A DNA stretch of 64,000 nucleotides from Thioclava arctica (GTDB lineage: Bacteria; Pseudomonadota; Alphaproteobacteria; Rhodobacterales; Rhodobacteraceae), in contig NZ_JBFRYC010000005.1 of assembly GCF_040892615.1 (NCBI RefSeq), forward strand, positions 1-64,000, written 5' to 3'. Below are positions 44,244 through 52,095 of the stretch, one piece after another (the stretch's first letter is position 1; every line of letters begins with the position of its first letter). The notes beneath the pieces are model-generated. The model searched no databases. It worked only from the letters and a program-made list of their open reading frames with translations, and was not told where the DNA came from. The translations under genes were made by a program, and so were the position numbers.

Positions 44244-45147
44244 GGCCCGCCTCCGAGTGTTTCTGCAACCGTTTGCCAAAGGCTTGGCTGGCACGGTCGA
44301 AAATGATCGCAATCGCCACAAGGGCGAAACCGTTCAGGAAGCCGATCGTGAAGAACTGGTTGTTGATCGCTTGCAGCACGTTCTTACCAAGACCACCGAC
44401 ACCCACCATCGAGGCCACGACGACCATCGCCAGCGCCATCATAATGGTTTGGTTCACGCCCGCCATGATCGTGGGCAGCGACAGCGGTAACTGAACGCCC
44501 CACAGTTTTTGACGCGAGTTTGCACCGAACGCATCTGCGGCCTCGATCACTTCTTTGTCGACAAGGCGAATGCCAAGGTTCGTCAAGCGGATCATCGGCG
44601 GCACAGCATAGATCACCACAGCGATCACGCCGGGCACTTTGCCGATGCCAAAGATCACCACGACCGGGATCAGGTAGACGAAGGAGGGCATCGTCTGCAT
44701 CACATCTAGGATCGGGCTCAGCACCGATTGAAACCGGTCCGATCGCGCCGCGAGAATGCCAATCGGCAAGCCCAGCGCAATGGCAATCATTGTTGCCACG
44801 GCGACCATCGCCAATGTCGTCATCGTGTCTTCCCACAGGCCAAAGACCCCGATCAGGCACATGCCGATGGCAGAACCAATCACGATCTTGATGCTGCGCG
44901 AAGCGAACCAGACCACGGTCAGAATAACTGCGAGAACGATGAACCAAGGTGTATTGGTGAAGGCGTTTTCAAGGGTGTTGAGAAACCATTGCAACGGGCG
45001 GGTCGCCGCGTCGATCTGGTCGGAATAATGGCGCACGATGCCGCGGAAACCATTGTCGATTCCCATGCGCATCAGGCGCAGGGTTTTGTCAGGAAGGGCA
45101 GGGAACTGACAAATGAGCTCCGGAAGGCCCCAGCAGGAAGATGCCAT
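44236..45147 (-). CDS. proW: Glycine betaine/proline ABC transporter, permease
   Basis: Membrane subunit (303 residues, about six or seven helices) of the ProU-type importer. The EAA loop that contacts the ATPase is EAADAFGANSRQKLWGVQLPLSLPTIMAG, and the N-terminal periplasmic or cytoplasmic extension before the first helix is typical of ProW. It lies between proX and proV; a GC hairpin separates it from proX. Confidence 0.93.
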   Translation of the reverse strand: MASSCWGLPELICQFPALPDKTLRLMRMGIDNGFRGIVRHYSDQIDAATRPLQWFLNTLENAFTNTPWFIVLAVILTVVWFASRSIKIVIGSAIGMCLIGVFGLWEDTMTTLAMVAVATMIAIALGLPIGILAARSDRFQSVLSPILDVMQTMPSFVYLIPVVVIFGIGKVPGVIAVVIYAVPPMIRLTNLGIRLVDKEVIEAADAFGANSRQKLWGVQLPLSLPTIMAGVNQTIMMALAMVVVASMVGVGGLGKNVLQAINNQFFTIGFLNGFALVAIAIIFDRASQAFGKRLQKHSEAGHD

Positions 45148-45193
45148 CTAAAATGTCCTTCAGTCGAGTGCCGACATGCTTGTTCAAAGAAAG

Positions 45194-45222
45194 GGCGCGC
45201 GCGAGAAGCCCCCGCGCGCGCC
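45194..45222 (-). promoter_or_regulatory. Intercistronic hairpin between proX and proW
   Basis: A perfect 10-bp all-GC stem (GGCGCGCGCG / CGCGCGCGCC) with a nine-base loop lies 19 bases past the proX stop. Without a T tract it is more likely a processing or stabilising element that keeps binding-protein mRNA in excess over permease mRNA. Confidence 0.6.
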
Positions 45223-45241
45223 GCAAATGTTCAGGTCGCGC

Positions 45242-46252
45242 TCAGAGCGCTCCCTCGACCTTTTGGGCCACTTCCGGAGAGACCCATGCCTTCCAGACAT
45301 CCGGGAACGTCTTGAGGAAGTAATAAGCCGTATCTTCGTTCGTGCCTTGGTTGTCGGTCTGCCAAGCAAGGAACTTGCCGACCGTATCGTTCGACCATTC
45401 ACGCTTCTTAAGATAGTTCATCGCAATCGCGTTTTTCTCAGAGAATTCCTTGGTCACGACGGTGAAGACGTCCGACACCGGATAGGCATTTGGCACCGGG
45501 TCCGGGCAATCGGCTTGCGATGTGCATTTGTCCCAGTTTTCCTTGTCGTTGGGCACGCCGGCATCCAGCTTGACCATCTCATATTTGCCCAAGATCGCGG
45601 TCGGTGCCCAGTAATAGCCCAGCCAACCCTGCTTGCGCTCATAGGCATTCGCGATTGAGCCATCCAGACCAGCAGCTGACCCGGTATCAACCAGGTTAAA
45701 GCCCTTCTTCTCGGCGTCATAGGCGCGATACAGGTTTGACGTCGAGATCTGGCAGTTCCAGCCCGCCGGGCAGTTATAGACGCCGCCTTTTGAGGGATCC
45801 TCGGGATCGGGGAACAGCTCCGGGTGCTTCAGCGCATCATCAACCGTCTTGATTTCGGGGTGCTCTTCTTGGATATATTTCGGAATCCACCAGCCCTCGA
45901 CGCCGCCATCCTTGAGGATCTTTGCGGTGGTCACCATGCGATCTTCGCTGACCGCTTTGTCGAGCGCAATCTTGACCGCGTTCACCCAAAGCTCGGGGGC
46001 GATATCGGGCTGACCTTTTTCATTCATCGAGGTGAAGGTGGGCATCGTGTCGCCGGTCACCAGCGTCACATCGCAGCCATATCCGTTTTCGAGAATGATC
46101 TTGTCGACCCAAGCCGCGACGCCTGCCGAAGCCCAGTTCATCTCGGCTTCGGTGACTTTTCCGCATTCACCATCGGCGGCAAAAACGGCAGGTGCGGCAA
46201 GCACGCTTAGCGGCAGTGCCAGAAACAGACTGGCGATTGTGGATTTCTTCAT
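45242..46252 (-). CDS. proX: Glycine betaine-type substrate-binding protein
   Basis: Periplasmic binding protein (336 residues) of the OpuAC/ProX type. The signal peptide (1 to about 25, ending VFA|ADGEC) is followed by the two-lobed fold. WASAGVAAWVDKIIL and WYWAP-like LGYYWAPTAILGKY contain aromatic residues that could form the cage for a quaternary ammonium ligand. Cysteine pairs (Tyr-Asn-Cys...Trp-Asn-Cys; DKCTSQADCPDP) suggest disulfides. Ligand may be betaine, proline betaine or related compounds. First gene of proXWV. Confidence 0.92.
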   Translation of the reverse strand: MKKSTIASLFLALPLSVLAAPAVFAADGECGKVTEAEMNWASAGVAAWVDKIILENGYGCDVTLVTGDTMPTFTSMNEKGQPDIAPELWVNAVKIALDKAVSEDRMVTTAKILKDGGVEGWWIPKYIQEEHPEIKTVDDALKHPELFPDPEDPSKGGVYNCPAGWNCQISTSNLYRAYDAEKKGFNLVDTGSAAGLDGSIANAYERKQGWLGYYWAPTAILGKYEMVKLDAGVPNDKENWDKCTSQADCPDPVPNAYPVSDVFTVVTKEFSEKNAIAMNYLKKREWSNDTVGKFLAWQTDNQGTNEDTAYYFLKTFPDVWKAWVSPEVAQKVEGAL

Positions 46253-46640
46253 GCGTATACTCCTGTGGCGGCAGCATTTATGGGATTTGGGCCGCGCGGG
46301 CTGCCACCGCGGGATCGGCCATCGGGCCTCGTTCATCGACGAGGCCGGTGTCGGCTGGTTCTTGCCTATGATGGGGCAAACTCTTGGATTGTCAAAATCC
46401 GACATGCTCATGTCGTAAATGGCCTGTCGTCTGGGCGCAACCTTTTCAGGCCGTGTACGCTGCGAGAACAGGGCGTTCCCGTCCAAAAATGTGCTGCAAG
46501 CCCCGAAAGGAGGCGCTTCGCGCGTCGCAGATGTGATCTGGGGTGGGATCAGCTCTGCCCGGCGCGGTGTGCAAATCGCGGGATTTGAAGGGGACGCGAG
46601 GCGCGAAAGGCGGCTCGTTCCAAGGGGGGGGATGGCGAGG
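46253..46640. promoter_or_regulatory. Non-coding gap upstream of proX
   Basis: No credible gene lies in these 388 bp between the M20 deacetylase stop and proX. It should hold the proXWV promoter. A perfect 8-bp stem, GGCCTCGT (46325-46332) with ACGAGGCC (46339-46346), lies about 75 bp before proX and could be an RNA leader element or a terminator of readthrough from the deacetylase gene. Confidence 0.4.
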
Positions 46641-47792
46641 TTAGCGCGCCTCTCCCAGCCGCTCCAGCATGTTCAAGCATTGCGACAGTTGATCAAGGGA
46701 AACGAATTCATCGGCCTTATGCGCCTGCTCGATCGAGCCCGGCCCGCAAATCACCGCATCCATTCCGATCGCTTGAAAGAGCCCGGCCTCGGTGTTGAAG
46801 GCCACGCAGCCTGCGTGATTTTGCCCGGTCAGCGCAAAGACCAGATCGCGCGCGCCATTTTCATCCATCGGCTCAAGGCCCACAACCTCACCGACAATCT
46901 CGGTCGCGATGCCTGCCTCGGGCGCGATTGCGCGCATCTCGGGTAGCAAGGTGTCGCTGACAAACGCCGCGATCTCGTCTTTGACAAAGCGCATATCGGC
47001 GGCGTTGATCGGGCGCATCTCCCAGTTCAGCTCGGCGCGCGGGGCGATCACATTATGAGACACCCCGCCCCGCAGCGCGCCGACATTCAGCGTCGTTTGC
47101 GGCGGATCAAAGCGCGAGCCGGGTGGACAGCGTGCCACCAGCGCGGCGCGCAGCTCAAACAGCCGATTGATGTAGCGCACGGCATATTCAACGGCATTCA
47201 CGCCCTTGTCGGGGGCAGAACTATGACCGGGCCGCCCCTCAAAATGCACGGTATATTCGCAACATCCCTTGTTGCCATCATAGACCTGCATCGAGGTCGG
47301 CTCTCCGATGATGCAAAGGCGGGGTTTATACGGGCGCTCTGCCAGCAGCTTGACCAGCGATTGCGCGCCCAGACAGCCTACCTCTTCGTCATGGGTGAAG
47401 GCGAAATGGATCGGGCGGGTTTTGGCGGCCTCGCGCAGGGTATCGAGACTGCTCAAACAGGCGGCGATAAAGCCTTTCATGTCGCAGGCCCCACGCCCGT
47501 AAAGCCGCCCGTCACGTTCGGCCATCACAAACGGGTCGCTTGTCCAATCCTGATCGGTGACGGGCACCACATCGCTATGCCCCGACAGCACCAAGCCGCC
47601 CTCGCGCGCGCCCCCGAAAGTCGCAAACAGATTTGCCTTTTGCCCGCTTACATCCGGCATCACCTCGACTTCGGCTCCGGCCTGCTCAAGCCGATCTGCG
47701 ATGTAGTGGATGATCGCCAGATTGCTTTGCGACGAAACGCTGGGAAACCCGATCAGATCGCCCAGAATCGCGCGGGTGGTGTCGATCCCCAT
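46641..47792 (-). CDS. M20 metallo-deacetylase, ArgE-like; probable acetyl-diaminobutyrate deacetylase
   Basis: A 383-residue di-zinc peptidase-family M20 enzyme. Metal ligands lie in LVLSGHSDVVP (His and Asp), the Asp of GRGACDMKGF, and HDEEVGCLGA with the catalytic Glu-Glu; the C-terminal His is in EQAHKADEF. By sequence it resembles acetylornithine deacetylase ArgE. It follows the ectoine hydrolase gene by 4 bp, so deacetylation of N-acetyl-2,4-diaminobutyrate, the product of that enzyme, fits better. The usual DoeB/EutE is of the aspartoacylase type, and none is present in the window. Confidence 0.75.
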   Translation of the reverse strand: MGIDTTRAILGDLIGFPSVSSQSNLAIIHYIADRLEQAGAEVEVMPDVSGQKANLFATFGGAREGGLVLSGHSDVVPVTDQDWTSDPFVMAERDGRLYGRGACDMKGFIAACLSSLDTLREAAKTRPIHFAFTHDEEVGCLGAQSLVKLLAERPYKPRLCIIGEPTSMQVYDGNKGCCEYTVHFEGRPGHSSAPDKGVNAVEYAVRYINRLFELRAALVARCPPGSRFDPPQTTLNVGALRGGVSHNVIAPRAELNWEMRPINAADMRFVKDEIAAFVSDTLLPEMRAIAPEAGIATEIVGEVVGLEPMDENGARDLVFALTGQNHAGCVAFNTEAGLFQAIGMDAVICGPGSIEQAHKADEFVSLDQLSQCLNMLERLGEAR

Positions 47793-47796
47793 CGCC

Positions 47797-48981
47797 TCAA
47801 TCCTTGATGAACAGCTTGCGCGGGATCTGGCTCAGCGTTTCTGCCGCGCCCGACTCGCGGATCAGGATCGTCTCGGTGGTCTCCATCCCCCAATCGTCCA
47901 TCCAAAGCCCGGGCATGAAGTGAAAGGTCATGCCGGGTTCCAGAACGGTCTCGTCGGTGTCGCGGATCGACACGGTATGTTCACCCCAATCGGGCGGGTA
48001 GGAACAGCCCACCGCATAACCTGCGCGGTTGGGCCGCTCGATCCCGACTTTGAGCAGTTCGGTGTTGAGCGCGCGCGCAATGTCGCACGCCCGGTTGCCA
48101 GCGCGTGCCACCTCAATACCGGCATTCAGCCCCTCGGTTAACGCCTGCGAGGCATCCACCATATGTTGTGGCGGCTTGCCTAGAAACACCGTGCGGCACA
48201 GCGGGGCGTGATAGCGGCGATAACAGCCCGATTGCTCGATAAAGGTCGCCTCGCCCGATTTTAGCGCCTCGCCATTCCAGGTCAAATGCGGGGCAGAGGC
48301 ATCCGCGCCCGACGGCAGCAGCGGCACGATCGCGGGGTAGTCGCCCCAGCTATCCTCCTCGCCCTGCACGGCGGTGCGATACAACTCGCCCACGAGGTCA
48401 TGCTTGCGCATCCCCGGCTCGATCAAATCCATCGCGCGGGCGATCACCAATTCGGAAATCCGCGCCGCGCGGCGCATGAAATTCAGCTCGTCCTCGGATT
48501 TGATCAATCGCCGCCAGTTCACAAGCGCGCTTGCATCGATCATTTCGGCGTCGGGCAGGCCCTCCACCAGAACGGCATGGGCCTTGGCGGTGTAGAAATA
48601 GGTCTCCATCTCGACGCCGATCCGCCCATGTCCATAGCCCATGATGCGCAGGCGCGAAGCGAGGTCTTCCATCGGGTGGGCGACCTCGGATTGCACCATG
48701 ATGTCGTTGTAATGAAGGATGTTTTCCTCCTCCATCCAGACCGTGCGGCGCGCGCCATTGGCATCCATGAAACGGCCCCACCAGAAGGGTGCACCTTCCA
48801 GCGGCAGGATCACGCCCTGATGGGTGTAAAACGACCAGCCGTCATAGCCCGTCAGCCAGAATTGGTTCGACGGGTTGGTGACGAACAGCACCTCGATCCC
48901 GCGCTCGGCCATCGACTGGCGCACAAGCCGGATGCGGCGGTCATATTCGGACTGGCTGAAGGGGGCTTTGGAAAGCGGCAT
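47797..48981 (-). CDS. doeA: Ectoine hydrolase (M24/creatinase fold)
   Basis: Opens the ectoine ring to N-acetyl-2,4-diaminobutyrate, the first step of ectoine use as carbon and nitrogen source. The 394-residue protein shows the hydrolase hallmarks NQFWLTGYDGWSFYTHQ, RRTVWMEEENILHYND and VQSEVAHPM, followed by the pita-bread M24 domain. Two canonical metal-binding aspartates of M24 peptidases are replaced (FIEQSGCYRRYHAPLCRT), in line with the metal-free mechanism known for EutD/DoeA. It is the first gene of a two-gene unit, 70 bp from the regulator gene. Confidence 0.88.
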   Translation of the reverse strand: MPLSKAPFSQSEYDRRIRLVRQSMAERGIEVLFVTNPSNQFWLTGYDGWSFYTHQGVILPLEGAPFWWGRFMDANGARRTVWMEEENILHYNDIMVQSEVAHPMEDLASRLRIMGYGHGRIGVEMETYFYTAKAHAVLVEGLPDAEMIDASALVNWRRLIKSEDELNFMRRAARISELVIARAMDLIEPGMRKHDLVGELYRTAVQGEEDSWGDYPAIVPLLPSGADASAPHLTWNGEALKSGEATFIEQSGCYRRYHAPLCRTVFLGKPPQHMVDASQALTEGLNAGIEVARAGNRACDIARALNTELLKVGIERPNRAGYAVGCSYPPDWGEHTVSIRDTDETVLEPGMTFHFMPGLWMDDWGMETTETILIRESGAAETLSQIPRKLFIKD

Positions 48982-49051
48982 GGATGGCTCCGATCCTGGG
49001 TCGGGTCAGAGTGGCCGGGGCCTGCGCCAGTTGCAAGGGGGGAGGCCTAGC

Positions 49052-49648
49052 TTAGATCGGCCGACCCGAAATGTCGCCCCAATCCAGCACCGGCGAGGCG
49101 TCAATCTCATGGGCATCCAGCATCGCCGCGACCCGTTCGAGCGAGGCGATCAGTTGCGCCTGTTCCCAGTCCTCCAGCGCCTCAAAGCGGCGTACGAAAA
49201 TCTGCTGCAGCGCGTCGGGTGCGTCCTCCATCGCGGCACGCCCCTGCGGGGTGATCACAATATCGGTCTGACGGCGATCGCGCTGCGAGCGTTGCCGCGT
49301 CACCATTTCTTTGCGCGCTAGTTTGTCGAGCAGCGCGGTCATCGTGGCTTGGCTGACGCTCATCCGGGTTGCGATGGCCTTGGGCGTCGATGACCCGTTT
49401 TCCGCCACCACTTGAAGCACACGAAACTGCGCAGGCGTCAGACCGGCTGCCTTCGCAAGATCGCGGCCAAACATCTCGGTCGCGCGCAGAATGCGGCGCA
49501 GCGCAATCAGGCTGGTATCAACGCGGTCCATGAGATGGCGGGCCTCTTTGTCATCAAGATGGCCCAATATCGCAGAGAGCGCCGAGGCGTTCAATTGCTT
49601 TGTTTTCCTAAGCTTACTCGTTTGCTCAAAGCTGTTTTGGTTTGTCAT
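49052..49648 (-). CDS. ectR: MarR-family regulator of ectoine genes
   Basis: A 198-residue winged-helix repressor. An N-terminal helical extension (about 1-50) is followed by the MarR domain: AGLTPAQFRVLQVVAENG, recognition helix SVSQATMTALLDKLARKEMV and wing QRSQRDRRQTDIVITPQG. It is divergent from ectABC-ask, the usual place of EctR/CosR-type regulators that repress ectoine synthesis at low salt. doeA lies in the same direction 70 bp downstream, so it could also be co-transcribed and under the same control. Confidence 0.85.
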   Translation of the reverse strand: MTNQNSFEQTSKLRKTKQLNASALSAILGHLDDKEARHLMDRVDTSLIALRRILRATEMFGRDLAKAAGLTPAQFRVLQVVAENGSSTPKAIATRMSVSQATMTALLDKLARKEMVTRQRSQRDRRQTDIVITPQGRAAMEDAPDALQQIFVRRFEALEDWEQAQLIASLERVAAMLDAHEIDASPVLDWGDISGRPI

Positions 49649-49783
49649 ATGAATGGTATCTAAGGCGAATATCTCTTTATTTAAAGGGCTAAGCGGAACT
49701 TCTCTAAGCTTTTGTAGTTAGCTTATTGAAATTTCGGGCTCGGTGGGTTACTTAGTCATCCGAAGCAAAAAAGGACAGGAAGC
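49649..49783. promoter_or_regulatory. Divergent ectR/ectA promoter with candidate operators
   Basis: An AT-rich 135-bp gap in a GC-rich region. It holds CTTTA-TT-TAAAG (49675-49686) and the dyad TAAGCT (49705-49710) / AGCTTA (49720-49725) with nine bases between. A further perfect TAAGCTTA (49609-49616) lies inside the start of ectR. The repeated TAAGC half-site suggests binding by the adjacent MarR protein. Confidence 0.5.
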
Positions 49784-50314
49784 ATGCCGCAAATCGAGTC
49801 GATCAAGTCAAAGCCTGCTCTGGTGTTCCGCAAGCCCGATGCCAAGGATGGCAGCGAGATCTGGAAGCTGATCCAGCGTTGCAAGCCGCTTGATGAGAAC
49901 TCGATGTATTGCAACCTGCTGCAATGCGACCACTTCCGCGACACCTGTGTTATGGTCGAGCGTGACGGTCAGTTGCTGGGCTGGATCTCGGGCTATATCG
50001 CGCCCTCGGATCCGCAAAGCTTTTTCGTTTGGCAGGTTGCCGTGGCACCCGAGGCGCGTGGGCTGGGTCTTGGCAAGCGGATGCTGCGCCACCTGATCGA
50101 CCGCGACGAGGCTGCCGATTGCACCCGGCTTCAGACCACGATCACGCAGTCCAACGCGGCAAGCTGGGGGCTGTTTCGGTCTTTCGCGCGCTCGATTGGC
50201 GGTGAGTTGACCGACGAGGCGCATTTCCACGAAGACGACCATTTCGATGGTCACGCCGCGACCGAGCACATGGTCACGATCACATTCCCGCAAGAGGCCC
50301 GCGCCGCCGCCTGA
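49784..50314 (+). CDS. ectA: L-2,4-diaminobutyrate acetyltransferase
   Basis: Acetylates the gamma-amino group of diaminobutyrate, the second ectoine-specific step. A 176-residue GNAT protein with the EctA N-terminus (FRKPDAKDGSEIWKLIQRC), LDENSMYCNLLQCDHF, the acetyl-CoA loop VAPEARGLGLGKRML and ITQSNAASWGLF. First gene of ectABC-ask, downstream of the AT-rich promoter shared with ectR. Confidence 0.96.
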   Translation: MPQIESIKSKPALVFRKPDAKDGSEIWKLIQRCKPLDENSMYCNLLQCDHFRDTCVMVERDGQLLGWISGYIAPSDPQSFFVWQVAVAPEARGLGLGKRMLRHLIDRDEAADCTRLQTTITQSNAASWGLFRSFARSIGGELTDEAHFHEDDHFDGHAATEHMVTITFPQEARAAA

Positions 50315-50362
50315 TCCGGCCGCGCCGCCCCTTTCATATCAATAAAATAGACGGAGCCACCC

Positions 50363-51646
50363 ATGACCTCCCCCAATGACAAGACAATCTTCACCCAGCG
50401 CGAATCCAATGCCCGCTCTTATTGCCGTGGCTTCGATACCGTGTTCACCTGCGCGCAAGGCTCGGAACTGACCGATGCCGAGGGCAACACCTATATCGAT
50501 TTTCTCGCAGGCTGTTCCTCGCTCAATTACGGGCATAACGACCCGGATATGAAAGAGGCGCTGATCAACCATCTGTTGGAAAACAAGATGGGCCACGCGC
50601 TTGATCTGCATACCGACAGCAAGGCCGATTTCCTGACCGCGTTCACCGATCACATCCTTGCTCCGCGCGGGATGGATCACAAAGTGATGTTCGTCGGCCC
50701 GACCGGCGCGAATGCCGTAGAAGCAGCGATGAAGATCGCGCGCAAGGCCACCGGGCGCACCAACATCATCGCCTTCACCAACGGCTTTCACGGTGTGACG
50801 ATGGGCGCGCTGGCGGCGACCGGCAACGGCTATCACCGCGGCGGTGCAGGGATGGAGACGCAGGGCGTGACGCGTCTGCCCTATGACGATTATGCAGATG
50901 GCGTGGATTCGGTCGCGCTGCTCGATCAGATGCTTTCGGACGCCTCGGGCGGTGTGGATGCGCCTGCCGCGATCATGCTCGAAACCGTGCAAGGCGAGGG
51001 CGGCCTTAATGCTGCCAGCCCCGAATTCATTCAGGGCGTCGAGAAGGTCGCGCGCAAACATGGCGCGCTGTTCATCATCGACGATATTCAGGCCGGCTGC
51101 GGGCGCACTGGCACCTTCTTCTCGTTCGAGGAGATGGGCGTGATGCCCGATCTGGTGACGCAAGCGAAGTCGATCTCGGGCTTTGGTCTGCCGATGGCGC
51201 TGCTGCTTATACGTCCCGATTACGACGTGTTTGGCCCGGCTGAACATAACGGCACCTTCCGCGGCAACACCCATGCCTTTGTGACCGCGACCGTCGCGAT
51301 CCAGAAATTCTGGGCCGATGATACCTTCCAGCGCGAACTCGCCGTGAAATCGGACGTGCTGCGCGAGGGGCTCGCTGCGGTTGCCGATCTGGTTCCCAAT
51401 GCGTTCCTCAAGGGGCGCGGGTTGATGCAAGGTGTTGATGTCGGCACGGGTGAATTGGCCTCGGAAATTTGCGGGCTGTGCTTTGAAAAGGGCCTCGTGA
51501 TCGAGACCTCGGGCAATGAGGATCAGGTGATCAAGGTGCTTGCGCCGCTGACCACGCCGATGGAGACTTTCCGCACGGGCCTGTCGATCCTGCGTGAGGC
51601 GACCAGCGAAGTGATGGCCTCGGGCACCAAGATCGCCGCAGAATAA
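50363..51646 (+). CDS. ectB: L-2,4-diaminobutyrate transaminase
   Basis: Transfers an amino group from glutamate to aspartate semialdehyde, giving diaminobutyrate and opening the ectoine route. The 427-residue class III aminotransferase has FVGPTGANAVEAAMKIARK, the pyridine-contact Asp in LFIIDDIQAGCGRTG and Schiff-base Lys269 in TQAKSISGFGLPMA. An EctB-type N-terminus (SNARSYCRGFDTVF) separates it from the aminotransferase at 6.5 kb. 48 bp after ectA. Confidence 0.96.
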   Translation: MTSPNDKTIFTQRESNARSYCRGFDTVFTCAQGSELTDAEGNTYIDFLAGCSSLNYGHNDPDMKEALINHLLENKMGHALDLHTDSKADFLTAFTDHILAPRGMDHKVMFVGPTGANAVEAAMKIARKATGRTNIIAFTNGFHGVTMGALAATGNGYHRGGAGMETQGVTRLPYDDYADGVDSVALLDQMLSDASGGVDAPAAIMLETVQGEGGLNAASPEFIQGVEKVARKHGALFIIDDIQAGCGRTGTFFSFEEMGVMPDLVTQAKSISGFGLPMALLLIRPDYDVFGPAEHNGTFRGNTHAFVTATVAIQKFWADDTFQRELAVKSDVLREGLAAVADLVPNAFLKGRGLMQGVDVGTGELASEICGLCFEKGLVIETSGNEDQVIKVLAPLTTPMETFRTGLSILREATSEVMASGTKIAAE

Positions 51647-51685
51647 GCGCCTCACTGCTCAACTATACAGATACGGAGACACGAT

Positions 51686-52087
51686 ATGATCGTTCGCGAC
51701 TTCAACGAACTCAAAACGACCGACCGCGCCGTGGCGGATGCCGATTGGACCAGCGTGCGGATGCTGCTGGCCGATGACAAGATGGGCTTTTCGTTCCACA
51801 TCACCACGCTCAAGGCCGGTTCGGATCACACCTTCCACTACAAGCACCACTTTGAGAGCGTCTATTGCATCTCGGGCAATGGCCACATCACCGAGCTGGA
51901 CAATGGCACCCGCCACGAGATCAAGCCCGGCGTGATGTATGCGCTGAACCTGCATGATCATCACCGCCTTGTTGCAGGGGACGAAGACCTTGTGATGGCG
52001 TGCTGCTTTAACCCACCCGTCACCGGCACCGAGGTGCATCGCGAAGATGGATCTTACGCCCCGGCTGAAGATCTGGAGAAAGCGTGA
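51686..52087 (+). CDS. ectC: L-ectoine synthase
   Basis: Closes the ring of N-acetyl-diaminobutyrate to ectoine. A 133-residue iron-dependent cupin with the conserved core HYKHHFESVYCISGNGHI, a Tyr in GVMYALNLHDHH, and C-terminal CCFNPPVTGTEVHREDGSY. No ectD (ectoine hydroxylase) follows, so the cell likely makes ectoine, not hydroxyectoine, from this operon. Its stop overlaps a GTG of the next reading frame. Confidence 0.96.
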   Translation: MIVRDFNELKTTDRAVADADWTSVRMLLADDKMGFSFHITTLKAGSDHTFHYKHHFESVYCISGNGHITELDNGTRHEIKPGVMYALNLHDHHRLVAGDEDLVMACCFNPPVTGTEVHREDGSYAPAEDLEKA

Positions 52088-52095
52088 GGGTAAAT

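Noticed and set aside
46419..46946. Plus-strand open frame in the proX upstream gap
   Set aside because: It runs into the antisense strand of the M20 deacetylase gene and has atypical composition; treated as non-coding.
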